The notes under the pieces were generated by a model. That model was not told the origin of the DNA. It ran no database searches and was given only the letters and a program-made list of their open reading frames with translations. This document shows positions 12,352-25,800 of a stretch of DNA of 64,000 nt, in pieces. Location: contig CP141137.1 in NCBI GenBank assembly GCA_035236585.1, forward strand, positions 45,282,057 through 45,346,056, given 5' to 3'. Made by a program: the position numbers and the translations under genes. The DNA comes from Warburgia ugandensis. Lineage: Eukaryota > Streptophyta > Magnoliopsida > Canellales > Canellaceae. The stretch's first letter is position 1, and each line of letters opens with the position of its first letter.

Positions 12352-15300
12352 CTGCTCATTTTGCAACAAGACTTGAACTTAAAAGGGGTCCACCAAGGGA
12401 ATATTGGTTCCTAAAACAAAGATTTGAAGTGTCTGACATGCATGAGATCATATCACACTTGACAAATGCTTTGCGCTACAGCTATAATATTGAGAGTTCA
12501 AACCAAGCTTGCCACCCGCTCAAAACAAAGATAAGTGATCATTTTGTACAATTTTAGCCTTTAAGAAAGTACATAAAGCAACACTGTTGCTCAACCACTG
12601 CACAAGCCAGCCAATCCAAACCATCTAAAATTGATTGGCTGCTGCTTGTTGGAAGCAGCAAGCAACCTAAAGTCCACTCAACAGGGATGGCTGGCAAAAT
12701 TTTGGACTGGTGAAGCAAAGGAAAATACTCATTGACTGGATACTGTAGAACTTCAGATTGCTTTGTGAATCAAACTAGAGGTATAGACCCATCATTAATC
12801 AAATAGTGATATTAGATAGTTCAAAATAAATGTCATATTTGTACTGAGATCCAGCCCAAGAAGTCGGCATTATTTACTGAATAGGGACATCATCAGTAAG
12901 AGCTTTTTACTGAAACCATGATCAAACTAAAGCATACTTTCAGCTCATTTCAGGAGACACCAAATTAACTATGCAATTCCTTTTGAAATCCGGCGGAGGA
13001 ACCAAGGATCCAACTTATTCAACAAAAGAAAAAGGAACCAACCTTAAGGCTATAACAAAAAGGTTGAGTTGAGCAATGTGGGTTCAAGCCCGAAATTGTT
13101 GGTTTTACCCTGTATAAAATGGAAAAGTTGTCTTCTTTACCTCATTGCCGACACGAAATTCTTCCAGGCAGATTGGGCATTCACTGCAATCAGTAGGGAC
13201 AGCCTTTAGCCTGAACTTTGGAAGCTCCTGAATAAGTGCCTCCACTGCTTCTCTCTGTCGCCATACAAAAACCTCAAATGATGGAAAAAATAATAATAGA
13301 TAGCAGAAGAAAACCTTTTAATATGAACAAAATATGTTTACATGTCAAACCCCCAAAGCAATTGACATATCACTTGCCTTTCTATTTCTGACAAACATTT
13401 TGACAATCAGGCAAATTTCAAGTCTTAAGAGACCAAGGTAAAGGAGTGCAAGAAGGAAGGGAGGATAGTTGCATCTAATCAAAATATGATGCCTGTAAGT
13501 CATGAGGAGTCTATCCTTAGCATATGTGACATATACCCGAAATACAATAGAAGAGTAAGACATAATTCAAGAAGTTGTTGTGACATTGACCCTGTAGCAT
13601 AATGAGTAGGTATTCCTAGTGCCAGAAAAGGTGGAGTCACGGAGAAAGAATTACACAAAACCCAGATATAAGCAATTCCTTCTAAAATGGCATCATTGTT
13701 CTTCTTTCCCTCAGTCATACTACATGTGATGCATAGTGTCTGTCCAAGACACTGCAACTTGCTATCTTCTTGCCTACCAGGAAAAAGATTGACCTCTATG
13801 GAAAGACTTATCTGTAGTTCAAAATTGCAAAGGCAGATCACTACTCCCCAATAAAAATTACCTGGGTTGCACTTAAGTAAAGTCCTGGATGATATGCAGT
13901 GTCTTGGCCCATTCCCCTCAGCTCTTGTCCAGCAGCTTCAAATGCCCAGTCAGGTACTCGGATCATATCCACCAAAACCTGAAATGAGAAAGATCAATAT
14001 TATCAAATTAGGGTTTTGCATATTGTTCCAAGATAATTAGGTATCCATAATCGAACAGTAATAAAATGGAAGGCAAAAAACTCATTAAAAAATTATTTGT
14101 CCAGTGACCTGTCACCAAAAAATAGAAAATTGGCTTCATTGTCCAAGAAACTTTTTATATCTAGATAGACTCATGATATTAACAAAATGACTGAGCTAGG
14201 TAAAACTGTTACAAGAGCTCATGACGTGATTGCAGCCATTAAAACAATAATTCCCTGTCTAAGTACATAATATTATAAGCTTTTAACCATTACATAATTA
14301 TTATATATCATCATGTATAACTAGGAAATCAAACAAAAGGCCATGATAACCTCACAATTCAAATTGTTGACCTCAAGATATACCATCATTTTTTCAGTTA
14401 TGCATGAGCAATTTGTAGAATTTAAACATATTTAAAAAGGTTGCTTGTGATACACACTACATTGCGTCCAATTTAGCTTGTCAAGCCTAGCAGCGTGCAT
14501 AACAGAAAGAAATGATATATAGTTCCAGGACTCCAGCTTAATTCTGAAATCAAGGGTATGCTTTGAAGCAATTCTCACATCTGGGACTAAGTAAATTAAA
14601 AGACATACACAGACAAACACACACCATATATTTTTATGGGGTGTCTGCGTTTGCAGTGCAGGTCTGTGCAGGTTGGTATTCGGTTGCATAATCAATATGG
14701 TAGGTGTAGAATCCATTTAAAGAAGAGACGCTCATAGAATGGTTCAAGTCCGAGATGCTCACTGCATTCAACAGCAAAGGAAATATAGTAGCACCAAGGA
14801 AAAAACCAAAAGAGAGCTAAAACCTCAGCCAGCTTCCTAAGAAACAAAGAGAGGCAGACACAGATCAAGACCAGCCAGACAGCAGCAAAAGCCATTTTGT
14901 CACTAGCTAGGAAAAGACAAGCAGCAGCACCAGAAACACTCAAGGGCAAAACACAGCAGAATAGCAACCAAACCATCATGAGGCAAGAGCAAAAAGAACC
15001 TGATGAGTATCCAATTTTGTATAAAAATCATCTAATTAGTTGCCCATCTGTAATAACTTGTGGTGTTATTTTAGGGTTCTTGGCCAAAATTCATAACACA
15101 TGCATTTCTGACCTAATAATTCAAAAGTTGATATTTTGCAGGTTCAAAAACTAATCCGAAGTATGTGAATAATCATATTTTTCTAAAATTTAATTAGAGT
15201 TTTTAACCTTTTGTAGGTGATGGGAAGGTAATCCAGCAGTCAAGATTTATCGAGATAGAAATTAAAGCCATTCATGAGGTTTTCCTAGTCCTAACTAGGA

Positions 15301-18300
15301 AACCTATGGAAGCCAAGGCCTAAATTTTATCAATCCAAAGTGTGATCAAGGGTCAAGATCATCTCAAGGCAAGATCATGAATCCAAGGAAGCAATTAGAA
15401 TAGCCAATGGTACTTAAAATGGGCCCGTGTACAAGCCATGGAAAGCCTACCACCTTTGCAAGAGAGTCATTGAAGCCACCTTAACCATATGAGCCATGAG
15501 AGAAGGTGACAAGCTAATGAAGTCAAGCCAAGACATTAAAGCCAAGGGTATGAGCCATGAAGCCATGCTAAATGAGCCCTCAAAGCTACTTAAGCCAAGC
15601 TAAATGGAGTGATGTTATTTGAGGAGAATTTCACTTAATTATCCTAAGATAAAAAGTAGGTTTTTAAGAGGATAATTAAGAGATATTTTGGGTGAAAGTC
15701 AAAACAAGTAAGCATGCATGTAGACCACTAGGAAGAGCCCACTTTAGTTTTATTTTTCTCATCTTTTCCCCACTTTTTTCTCTCTCTCCATCTCACCGCC
15801 CTTGTTCCCATGATTTTCACTTAAGGGGGAGATGCACCAACCTAAAAAGTAGGCGTCTCCCACCTTCCTAAAGTCCCTCTTAGCCAGCCAATCACCCACC
15901 TATTTCCTTTTCTTCTTTATCTCTCTCTCTTTCCCTCTCTCGCCATCCCTCTTTCCATCTTTATTCAAATTCAAAAAGTGAATCGACAATTTTTACAAGA
16001 GGGAGATTGCCCCTCCTAAAGCCCACCTTGTCCCACCTTGCTTGCTATCTTGCCCCCACCTTGGGTGTCCTCTCAGTTGTCCTAGGTTAACCAATCTCTC
16101 CTTGCCACCTCACCTCTCCCCTAGGGTTTCCTTTAAATAACAGCCAACCCATATAAAGGTTGGGAGGGTTTCCACGTGAACTAAGTATTGGAGAAGGGGC
16201 AAACGCCCCCACCTAAGAAGCGTCTCCACCCTTCCTCCTCTTCTTCTCCAATGCACTCCAATCACTCTCCTTCCAAAAGTCTTCAACGCCTCCTCCCGTG
16301 GAGCAGCCATCTTCCTCCATCCCTCCACTCCTGCTTTTGCTTGTCTTCCTTTAGTTACTACTTTGATTCAGGTGAGTTCTTTAATGGTCTTATTTCATTG
16401 TTGCTTTGCTTTTGTTCCTTCTTTTATTACCTTGTTAGCCTCCTTGCTTCCATGCTTTATTTTTCATGCCCTGTTCCTTAATATTTCATGCTTGTTGCCT
16501 TTGATTTCAACCCTAAATCCTTGTTCCTAAGGATCACTAATCTCTAGTAGTGACAACTAAGAGATAGTGATCTTAGATCAAGTGATGTGGGAGCCTTAGA
16601 TCCATTGATTCCCATTAATCTTACTCTCAAATATCACTTTTTTGTTGGAATCTTTGCTTCATCTCCTTAGTTTTTCTTGATTATTTTCTTAAGATTTAAG
16701 TTATTGTTTCTGTGCTAGTGACAGCCAAGAGAAGTAGTAGCTTAATTCTTTTGAGTTCAATTCATCTTTTATGTACTTTTTGCTTAGCTCTAGCACTAGT
16801 TTGATGCTGTTTTTCCTTAGGATAGTTCCATCTTCCTAGTTTCTCCTCTTGGTTTTCTTTTGGGTTTTATTTGCATGTTAACTGAGCTTGGTTTACTGTT
16901 GTTAGAAGGCTTTTATATGTGATTGGAATCAATTTTCTAGCCTTGTAAGAGAGCGCAATTTCCAAATGGTGGATACATGTTCATCAAGCTCTAATTTGAT
17001 GTATTTTGACATTCAATCAGCATAGTTGCATGAAGATTCTTGTTCATGCTTGTTCTAGTAGCTAAATACTTTAGATCTTGAATGTTTTATTACATAAAAA
17101 GTGCTCATTACAATGCTTTCCATGTCTAATTGATTGGATGTTCAAAAACAGCATGTACTGGAATTTATAATGAACTGTTCATGCTTAATTTCCACCACCA
17201 TATACATCTTGTTTACTTGCTTTCTTCAAAACACAATTAGATCTTTAGATTATTTAGTTAATGCTTGAATCATGCGCATGATACTTGGGTGGCTTTCTTT
17301 TAAATGCTTGATTAGTTGTTGTTCCCATTTAGTTTTCTTGTTTAATTGTATTTGATCTTAGTTTAGATTCCATCAATTACTAATTTGCATCTTAGTTTAG
17401 AAAGTTTCTAATTTTAGTTTAGGAAAATGTTACCTTTAGAATATCTTAGTTTAGAAAATTTTCAACTTATCGCAAGTTCTTTAATTTCTTTAATTTCATT
17501 TAGTTTTCTTGTTTAATTGTATTTGATCTTAGTTTAGATTCCATCAATTACTAATTTGTATCTTAGTTTAGAAAGTTTCTAATTTTAGTTTATGAAAATG
17601 TTACCTTTAGAAAGTCTTAGTTTAGAAAATTTTCAACTTATCACAAGTTCTTTAATTTCATCTTTCCTTGAGTAATTCATCTTAGTTTTGCATTAGTTAA
17701 TGTTTTAGAATGCATGTTTAGAAAAGTTTCTAAGTTTTAGCTTATTTACTTTTAGCATGTTTTATCATTCCATGGTTTTAATCCATGCATATTTAGTTTC
17801 ATGTTAGTTTAAATCTTTAGTGCAGGTTAAAAACCACTTTCTTTCGCTAGGTTAGATAATTTAAATAAGGATCCACCTAACACACAAAATGTTAGATTCC
17901 TTATGGGATTGACCTCACTTGTATGCAATTACTACATTGATTAGTGCACTTGCAAGTAAATTAAAACATACATCAAGTTTTTGGCGCCATTGCAAGGGAA
18001 TCATAACGGATTTGTGGATTGAATCTTAGTTTAGATAATTTATCTCTAGTCTAGGTTTAGGTTGCATTAGATTAGAGTTTTGCATCATTTTTGCATTTAT
18101 TGCTAATTTCTCACAAATTGACAATATTTTGTTTGATTTTGTATGAGGAAAATTTGGCAAAGGAGCAATGATGATTCCGTGAGCCAAAGCTTCATCACAT
18201 TAGATTAGGGTTTTGAGTGAAACTTGTAGTGAGGCCCATTGTATATTGCACTTTATTATTCAATTTTAAATAGGTTGTATTAATACATGGCAAGTGTGTG

Positions 18301-19801
18301 ATATGGCGACCAACGCTTGATCTTCATCTCCACTGTAAGTATCCTCACTCATTTTTTCTTTTTCTAGTATAATTGCATTTAGTATAAATTCCATCTTTGA
18401 TAGTAGCTCATATAGAATAGGATCATTCATGATGATTGTTGCATTAGTTGTGCACCTATTTAACAAAGATTAGCCTAAGCTTGACTATAACCAAGGTATA
18501 GGTTGTCTAGTTATAGTATCTCGTCTGTTGAGGTGTTTGACTCTTTATTAGATAGCATATAGGTAGGCATTAGTTTGCTTTCTTCTATTGCATTGCATGT
18601 TTAAAAGCTTTACAGTGGAATGGATCACAATGATACTAAGGGTCCACAAGAAACCTCATAAAATAAAGATTAGATTTCATCACCAGATCCTTGGTCCACC
18701 TCACTTACATGCATCTACTACAATGGATTCGTGCACTTGCAAAGTTAATTAAAACATACACCATAACCCTATGCAAGCTAACTTTCCTCTTCAGTGTCAA
18801 TAGCCACCAACCACAGAGCCCTTCTAACAACAATCTAAAACATCTACAAGAGAGTCCACCAATCTCTTGACATGCTTAAACCTAACAATTTACTATGCAG
18901 TCCGCTGTTTAATCAAACCAATCAGGCCAGGAAATTGCCAGCAGCCTGGCTTGTTTGGCCCTTACACTTAATTAGGCTTTGAATCTCCATAAAGTATGAT
19001 ATTGGAAAGAACTGTTTTCCACATTTTAACCTAATTAAACAAGGCTACCTATTAAGTGTTAAATTTTGGCAAAATACCCTTAATCTAGCATCAAATTAGA
19101 TCATCTCATCAATCAATTTTAAAATTTTAAATAAAATTTTGCATTTTAGCTCCAATTGATCATACAACCATTTATTTGTCAAATTTAACGGTTAGATGAT
19201 CATCAGAGTTAATCAGCTGATTCGAATTTAATTTTGTATGTTGCAGATCAATCAAATTGAAATTGGATGATCCAAATCAAGGAGGAAACTACTTGGAAAA
19301 AGAAAAAACTAAAGCCAATCAGGACACTAATGTCTAAATTTGGATAAGGGAGAGGAAGAATTGGATTAAAAAACAAACTCCAATGAGAAATCTATATAAA
19401 GACAAGAAGAAACGGTTAATGGAAGAAGCATGAGTGGGCCGTATATCCCTCTCTCTCTCTCTCTCTCTTGCTCCCCCTTTCCCTGCCCACTCTAGACCGT
19501 TTCCTCTCTCTCTCAATGACTCTCTCCCTCACTTATTCTCTCTTTCACCCACATATATTTGTTTTGATCTCGCTCTTTCTCTTCTTTGTAAGGAAAACCA
19601 GACCCGAACCCATCTTCTCTGTTCATCCTCTTTACTTCTTTCTCTCTCTCTCAGGTTCTCTTTATTGTAAGAAAACCATATTCGAACCATACCTCACAAC
19701 GGAGAGGACTTGAAGAATTCATTCACATCTCCGCTTTCTACCTCATCACCGTTGGGGCCTCATCACCGTTGGGGAAACCCCACGAGTTCTCATCCGCTCC
19801 T

Positions 19802-19857
<56 letters not shown>

Positions 19858-22800
19858 CTCTCGATTTTTCTTTGACTAGTCACCATTCCATCATCCCTAT
19901 TTCCGCCCCACTATTTGTCGTCAGTTTCATTTTCAAATCTACACAAAAACCCTTCAAATTGCCTTCCTTTCACTAAATTTCAATGTTTTAATCCAAACCC
20001 AATACGGGTTTTTCATTAATTCCCCCTTAGTTTCATGTTTCAGCCCCCTGCGTTATTCATTTTTCTCTTGGTTACAGGCGAGGAAGAAAAGGAATTTTAA
20101 ATGAAAATTCCAATTCTACCCTTAGCTCAATTTCCTTCCTTAAAAACCCCTGTTTTGACTTTTTCCCTAATTTGTCTTTACCCTTATTCTTATTTTATTT
20201 TATCTTTGTTCTGTTTTGTTTCTAAATTAATTCAGGAATAAAGTAATCTAATCCTATTTGATTAAAGCCTAATCGAATCAATGGTTTAGCTTATTCCTTC
20301 TTAGATCTTGTTTTTAGGACAACTATTAGCTTGTTTATCATTCTTGATATTCAATCTGAAATCCAGAAATTTGATCTAAGTCATCCAAAACCCAAAATCT
20401 TTCCTTAAGTCCAGATCATCAAAATTTTGGAAAATCTGAGCAATCTAACCATTGGATCCTTAATCACAAGTATCGGTGAGAGATTGATGAAGGCCGGTCG
20501 ACTTTGATGACTTCAGATTTGAAAAAAAAAAAAAAAAAATCATAATCAAGCTAAGAAAGTAGATTTTATTTGTTATTTAATCTAATTTTCTGTCTTTTTT
20601 AACTTAGAATTGTGTAATTTTCATTAGTTAAAGTGATTTGAGTTTACAATTTATTGTTATTTAATTTCTGTAATTTTTTTAATTTTTGGTCAATTAACTT
20701 TTATTTAAACTCCAAATTTTTAAGTCGAGTCCCTGTAGGATCGACCAATACTTGCATAAGCTGTACTACAATAGATTATGAACTTGTGGTAAACAAACAC
20801 AAACAAGTATCTACACCGTTGCATTTTTCAATTTTTCTTAGTGCATAATCATTCTATTTTTTGAATTTGGTACTTATTGTTATTTTTATTTTGCAGGGAA
20901 ATTGAAAAAGGAGAAATTTAAGGAGGATCTCAATTAGGATAGCCAATATTTTTACTTTGAATGAATTGCGTATTGTATTTTTCATTAATCCCAATTCATT
21001 TAAAAGGATTGTAATAATATAGGTCAAGAGTGGACTATCATAACATGGAAGTGCGGGTGGAATGTAAATGGCCCCACCCTTGTACGAGAAGACTTTATCC
21101 AGGACCCCACTGTAAGTAATCCTAACTCCTTAAAATTTCTAGATTAGGGATTGCATTATTGGAATAATTTTGCATTGTTTGATAGTATAATTGCATATAG
21201 ATAAAATACTTGATAACTACTACATTTTTAGGATTTGCATTAGTTTATTATTTTTAATTGAATTATTAGGGCATGTTTATCGCTTTAAGGTAATTTATAT
21301 ATTGATCGAACTGCCATGGAGTGTAGAAATTAATTAGTAAGGGCACCCATCCCCACAAGTTCAAGGGTGGATTTAATCACCACCTCTTCGCCCACTTAGA
21401 ATAATCACAACAAGCGCACAACCTAGCTTTTCAAATTAATTTAAAATTAATAAGAAGATACCTAGAGAGGCCATCACATGCTCATATGACCCTTTTAAAA
21501 GGACGCGACCTATTGTCATAGGGGGGTGTCTTAAAATCCAAATAATTTTCCTACACCCTCCATTGACATCAGTTGAGGTCTAAATGCCTCCTGAAACTAG
21601 GATTGTATGAACTACTTTAGAGCAGAACCCAACTGGTAAGCAGTAGTCAAATCTAAAAGAGAGAAGAAGCGTTAGATTAGGCTAATCTAAAAGCATCTCC
21701 CCCACACAAATTCAAGAAAATCAACATATTTTTGCTTGTTAACTTTAGGGGATTGTTTAATTGTGTCCTTTGTTTGAGCATCATTCTATGCGCTTAGGTT
21801 GCATCATTTAGGGTCGTTTTTTTACAAAAAAGGAAAAAGAAAGATCTTTCATTCTATGCACTTTTGGACATGAGACAAAACCAGGAGATTAGTCAACTAC
21901 GACCAAAATGACATACAATCATATCAATTAGCACCAATGACTAATCAACCATCAAAGGGTAACTTACCCCGTGGTAGTATTAGAAGTGATCAAGGCCCTC
22001 CATTCATCATGAATGAGGACCCACCACCTCTAATTGCTGATGAATATCAACCTCCACCACGGAGGAATAATTATCCACAAATGCAATGAGATTGGAGAAG
22101 GAATGCAAACAGAAAATGGGATCAACAGAGTAACTATGGAGACCATGATGTCTATCATAATTTTCATGGAAGAACTTTAAGAGATTACCTTCCGCCTACA
22201 TTCACCAATACACCATCTTGCATCATTCTTCCGCAGAATGCTGGTGCACTAGAATTAAAAACGGGAGTAATTCAATTACTTCCCAAATTCCATAAGTTGG
22301 ATAGTGGAAGTCCTTACTTGCATCTTAAAGGATTTGATGAGGTATACAGTACCCAACAAACACAAAACATTGGTTTAGATACTGTAAGGTTTAAGCTATT
22401 TCCTTTCTTTTTAAAGAAAAAAGCTAAAATGTGGTTTAATGCACTGCCAATGGGTTCTATAAAGACCTGAAATGAAATGACTAGTAAATTCTTGAAAAAG
22501 ATTTTCCCTACACATAAAACAAATACACTTCGCCATAAGATAATGGATTTTACCCAGAAGGATAAAGAATTATTCTACCAATGAAAAGGTATTAAAATCT
22601 ATTAATCACATGCCTACGCCATGGATATGAACCACGGCACATTATCAACTACTCTTAGATAAAATTTTGCATTTTAGCTCCAATAGACCATACAACCATT
22701 AAAAAGGGCAGCCCCGGTGCACGAAGCTCCTACCTATGCGGGGTCTAGGGAAGGGGTGGACCACAAGGGCCTATAGTAGGCAGCCTTACCTTGCATTTTG

Positions 22801-25800
22801 CAAGAGGCTGATTCCACGCCTTGAACCCGTGACCTCAAGGTCACATGACGACAACTTTTACTGTTGCGCCAAGGCTCCTCTTCAATAGACCATACAACCA
22901 TTGATTTTTAAAATTTAATGGCCAAATAATGATCAAAATTGATTAGATGATTCTAATTTAATTTTGTGGGTTGCAAATCAATCAAATTGGAATTGGATGA
23001 TCCAGATCAAATTAAATGGAGCAGATCAAGGAGGAAACTACTTGGAAAAAGAAGAAATTGAAGACAATCAGGACACAAATTTCAAAATTTGGATAAGGGA
23101 GAGGAGGAATTGGATTAAAAAAAACTCCAATGAGAAATCTATATAAAGACAAGAAGAAACTGTTAATGGAAGAAGCATAAGAGACAAGGGCTAGAGCTAC
23201 TATAGCAATGGAGTTTGGTATGCGGGGGGGAAAGGGGAAGCTCTATACTTTGATTACAAAAAAAGAGTCTAAAAAAAAAAACAGATTCTGAGCACCTCTG
23301 CCCTCTCTCTCTCTTGCTTCCCCTCTCCCTGCCCACTCTAGAATGTTTCCTCTCTCTCTCTCTCACTGTCTCTCTTCCTCACTTATTTTGTCTTTCACCA
23401 ACATATATCTCTTTTGATCTCTCTTTGTTTCTTCGCTATTAGGAAAACTAGACCCAAACCCACCTCCTTCTCTGTTCATCTTCTCTGTTTCTTTCTCTTT
23501 CTCTTGGGTTCTGATAGTTTAGTAATATCATCACTTCAATTCAGCATTCTTAGTTACTTCGACTAGAAGGGTCTTAGTGATGGAATAATAAGTCATAATT
23601 CATTGATTGTATTATTAACCATTTCTTTATTTTGGTGCGAGGAGCTTACCATAAATCCACTGATTTCTGCCGCTTCCATTATTGCTGCTGGATTGGCCGT
23701 AGGGCTTGCTTCTATTGGACCTAGAGACTCGAAGAATCTATTCACACCTCTGCTTTCTAACTCATCATCGTCAGGGAAACCTCTCTCTCTCTCTCTAACT
23801 AGTCACCGTTCCAACATCTTTGTTTCCTCTCCACTATTTCCCATTGGTTTCATTTTCAAATCTACATACAAACCCTTCAAATTGCCTTCATTTTACTAAA
23901 TTTCACTGTTTTAATCCCAACCCAATTTGGATTTTTCATTAATGCCCCCATTTCCCTCTTCATTTCACATTTCATCTCCCTGCGTTTTTTGCTTTTCTCT
24001 AGGTTACGGGTGAGGAAGAGAAGGAATTTTTAGTGAAAACTTCAATTCTATCCTTAATTCTGTAATTCAATCCTGTTTGATAAAAGCCTAACCGAATCAA
24101 CGGTTTAGCTTAATTCAATAGAATAACTTTATTTCCTAATCTTTTTATCATTAGAATTCAAATCCATTCTTAGATCTTGTTTTTAGTACAACTCTTAGCT
24201 TATTTATCAGTCCTGATCTTCAATCTGACATCCAAAAGTTCAACGTAAGCCGTCTAAAACCCAAAAATTTTCCTTAGTCTAGATCATCAAAATTTTGAAT
24301 AATCCAACTGTTGGATCCTTAATCTGAAGTATCAGTGAGAGATTGATGAAGGCCGATCAACTTTGATGGCATCATATTTGATGAAATTTGCCATAATCAA
24401 GTTAGGGAAATAGATTTTATTTTTTATTTAGTCTAATTTTCTGTCCTTTTCAACTTGGAATTCTGTAATTTTCATTAGTTAAATTGTTATGAGCTTACGA
24501 TTCATTGTTATTTAATTAATTTTATTTCTTTTAATTTTTGGTCAATTAAATTTTATTTGATCTCCAAATTTCTAAGTCGAATCGCCATGAGATTAACCCG
24601 TACATGCATAAGTTGTACTACAATGGCCTATGCACTTGCATTAAACAAACACAAACACCACCTTCTGTGTTTCATTCAAATCCACAATGTTCAATGGACT
24701 TGTAAAGGCTCTATTCATGTGCCCAAGAGAGTTAATCAAAAACCTAAACCCGAAGCACCTCAGCACTTTCATCTTAACTATCCATCAGATAATTGGAGTT
24801 AAATTGTGAAATATTAGCCTGCCAGAGTGTGATGTGTTCCCAATACTAACAAAAAGCAAACCATCCAATGGTATTTAATATTGAGAAAACTGCCAAATAA
24901 AATGTGTCTCAAGCTGAAATATCACAAGTACCCCTTCATTCAAGACCATTGCAAGGAAAAACATAACCAAATTTATCCAGCATTAACTTGGAACCAGGTG
25001 TCCCTAAAGCACCTTTTAATAAGATTAATGTCTTTGTATGCCAACCTAGAGTGACCACATAATTAACCAAATAAGTATTGCTTGTGCTAGCTTCCATCAA
25101 AGAAACAAGCTCACCTAGCTAGCAATTTTAGCATCCTCCAGCTTCAACATATCACTTAGCCCCATTCATCTTCTGCACAAGAGTGCTCAATCAGTGAGCT
25201 ATTATGCACTCTTTCAAAGGTGGCTGCTTGTAGGCAGACCTCCTAGCTGTCTCTATACCCTTAACTTCTTTGTCTCTAAGCAGTCATCCAGGGACCACTG
25301 GTGATTATTGTTTCCCTCTTAACAATGAAGCTTATCCCCATTGTCTCATTGACCAAACTTGACCTGGTTATTTGCTGTCCTATCTAAAATTTCGAGTTAG
25401 CCTCGACTTGGTAGAGCCCTCAAATCCCTTATCCTGAAAGATAAATCTATTTCATTCCTTCCAGAAAGCAACTAAAAGTTAATATACAGCTATTTATGTT
25501 TAGTTGTGCCTCTATGCATACCCACTGCTACACCAAAGAGGCCAAAGACCAAGGCATAACCAGTTGATACCAAACAGATTGACAATAAAGTTCCACGAAT
25601 TTCTAGCTTCATATGCTAAATTATTATCATATAGACCTCTGTATTATCTATCTATGCATATGATAAACCATTAAGCATTGACAGTTCAATTGAGTATATA
25701 TTTAAAAAATGGAAGTGATATTTTATAGCAGTCAATGGGTTGAGCTTGTCGATAGGTAAACTTCAAGTACATAAGATAGATTGCACAAAAACTTTTCATA

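Larger units (their letters stand above)
15219..18768 (+). mobile_element. Athila/Tat-like Ty3/gypsy remnant (first copy, internally deleted)
   Basis: A tRNA-Asp-type primer site at 17982-17999 follows a putative LTR end (..CATACATCA, 17975). A TATAAAGG box near 16150, followed by a CT-rich stretch, fits the promoter part of a long 5' LTR. About 70 bases near the LTR end (CTCACTTGTATGCAATTAC to ATTAAAACATACATCA) recur at 18700-18768, where they probably mark the 3' LTR end. The internal region would then be under 1 kb, with gag and pol lost. The left end (TGATGGGAAGG at 15219) is a guess. The lineage call rests on the primer site and on similarity to the second copy. Confidence 0.5.
19125..24657 (+). 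mobile_element. Athila/Tat-like Ty3/gypsy element (second copy, pol deleted)
   Basis: Two long direct repeats (about 19125-20805 and 22656-24657) flank a 1.85-kb interior with a gag remnant and no pol. Both repeats carry a CTATATAAAG box, the same CT-rich leader, and the same end (GCATAAG(C/T)TGTACTACAAT.. to AAACAAACACAAACA). Just after the first repeat, AAGTATCTACACCGTTGC is a decayed form of the tRNA-Asp primer site. The 3' LTR lacks its beginning: gag sequence runs to about 22655 and then joins mid-LTR sequence. That LTR also holds an Au SINE and a plastid insertion. The start of the 5' LTR and the target-site duplication could not be fixed. Confidence 0.78.
22656..24657 (+). repeat. 3' LTR of the second Athila/Tat-like element, 5'-truncated and disrupted
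   Basis: Begins inside the LTR (ATAAAATTTTGCATTTTAGC is shared with 19130 onward). TATA box at 23139-23148. Interrupted by the Au SINE at 22701 and the plastid piece at about 23512. Confidence 0.75.

Noticed and set aside
13345-13841. Minus-strand frames in intron 8 as extra SIS3 exons
   Set aside because: Exons 8 and 9 already join in frame with conserved protein sequence; these frames have no homology and no fitting splice sites.
17982-20805. The two Athila/Tat-like copies as one single element
   Set aside because: Each has its own primer-site region and LTR end, and their LTR sequences differ too much outside the conserved end to be a pair.
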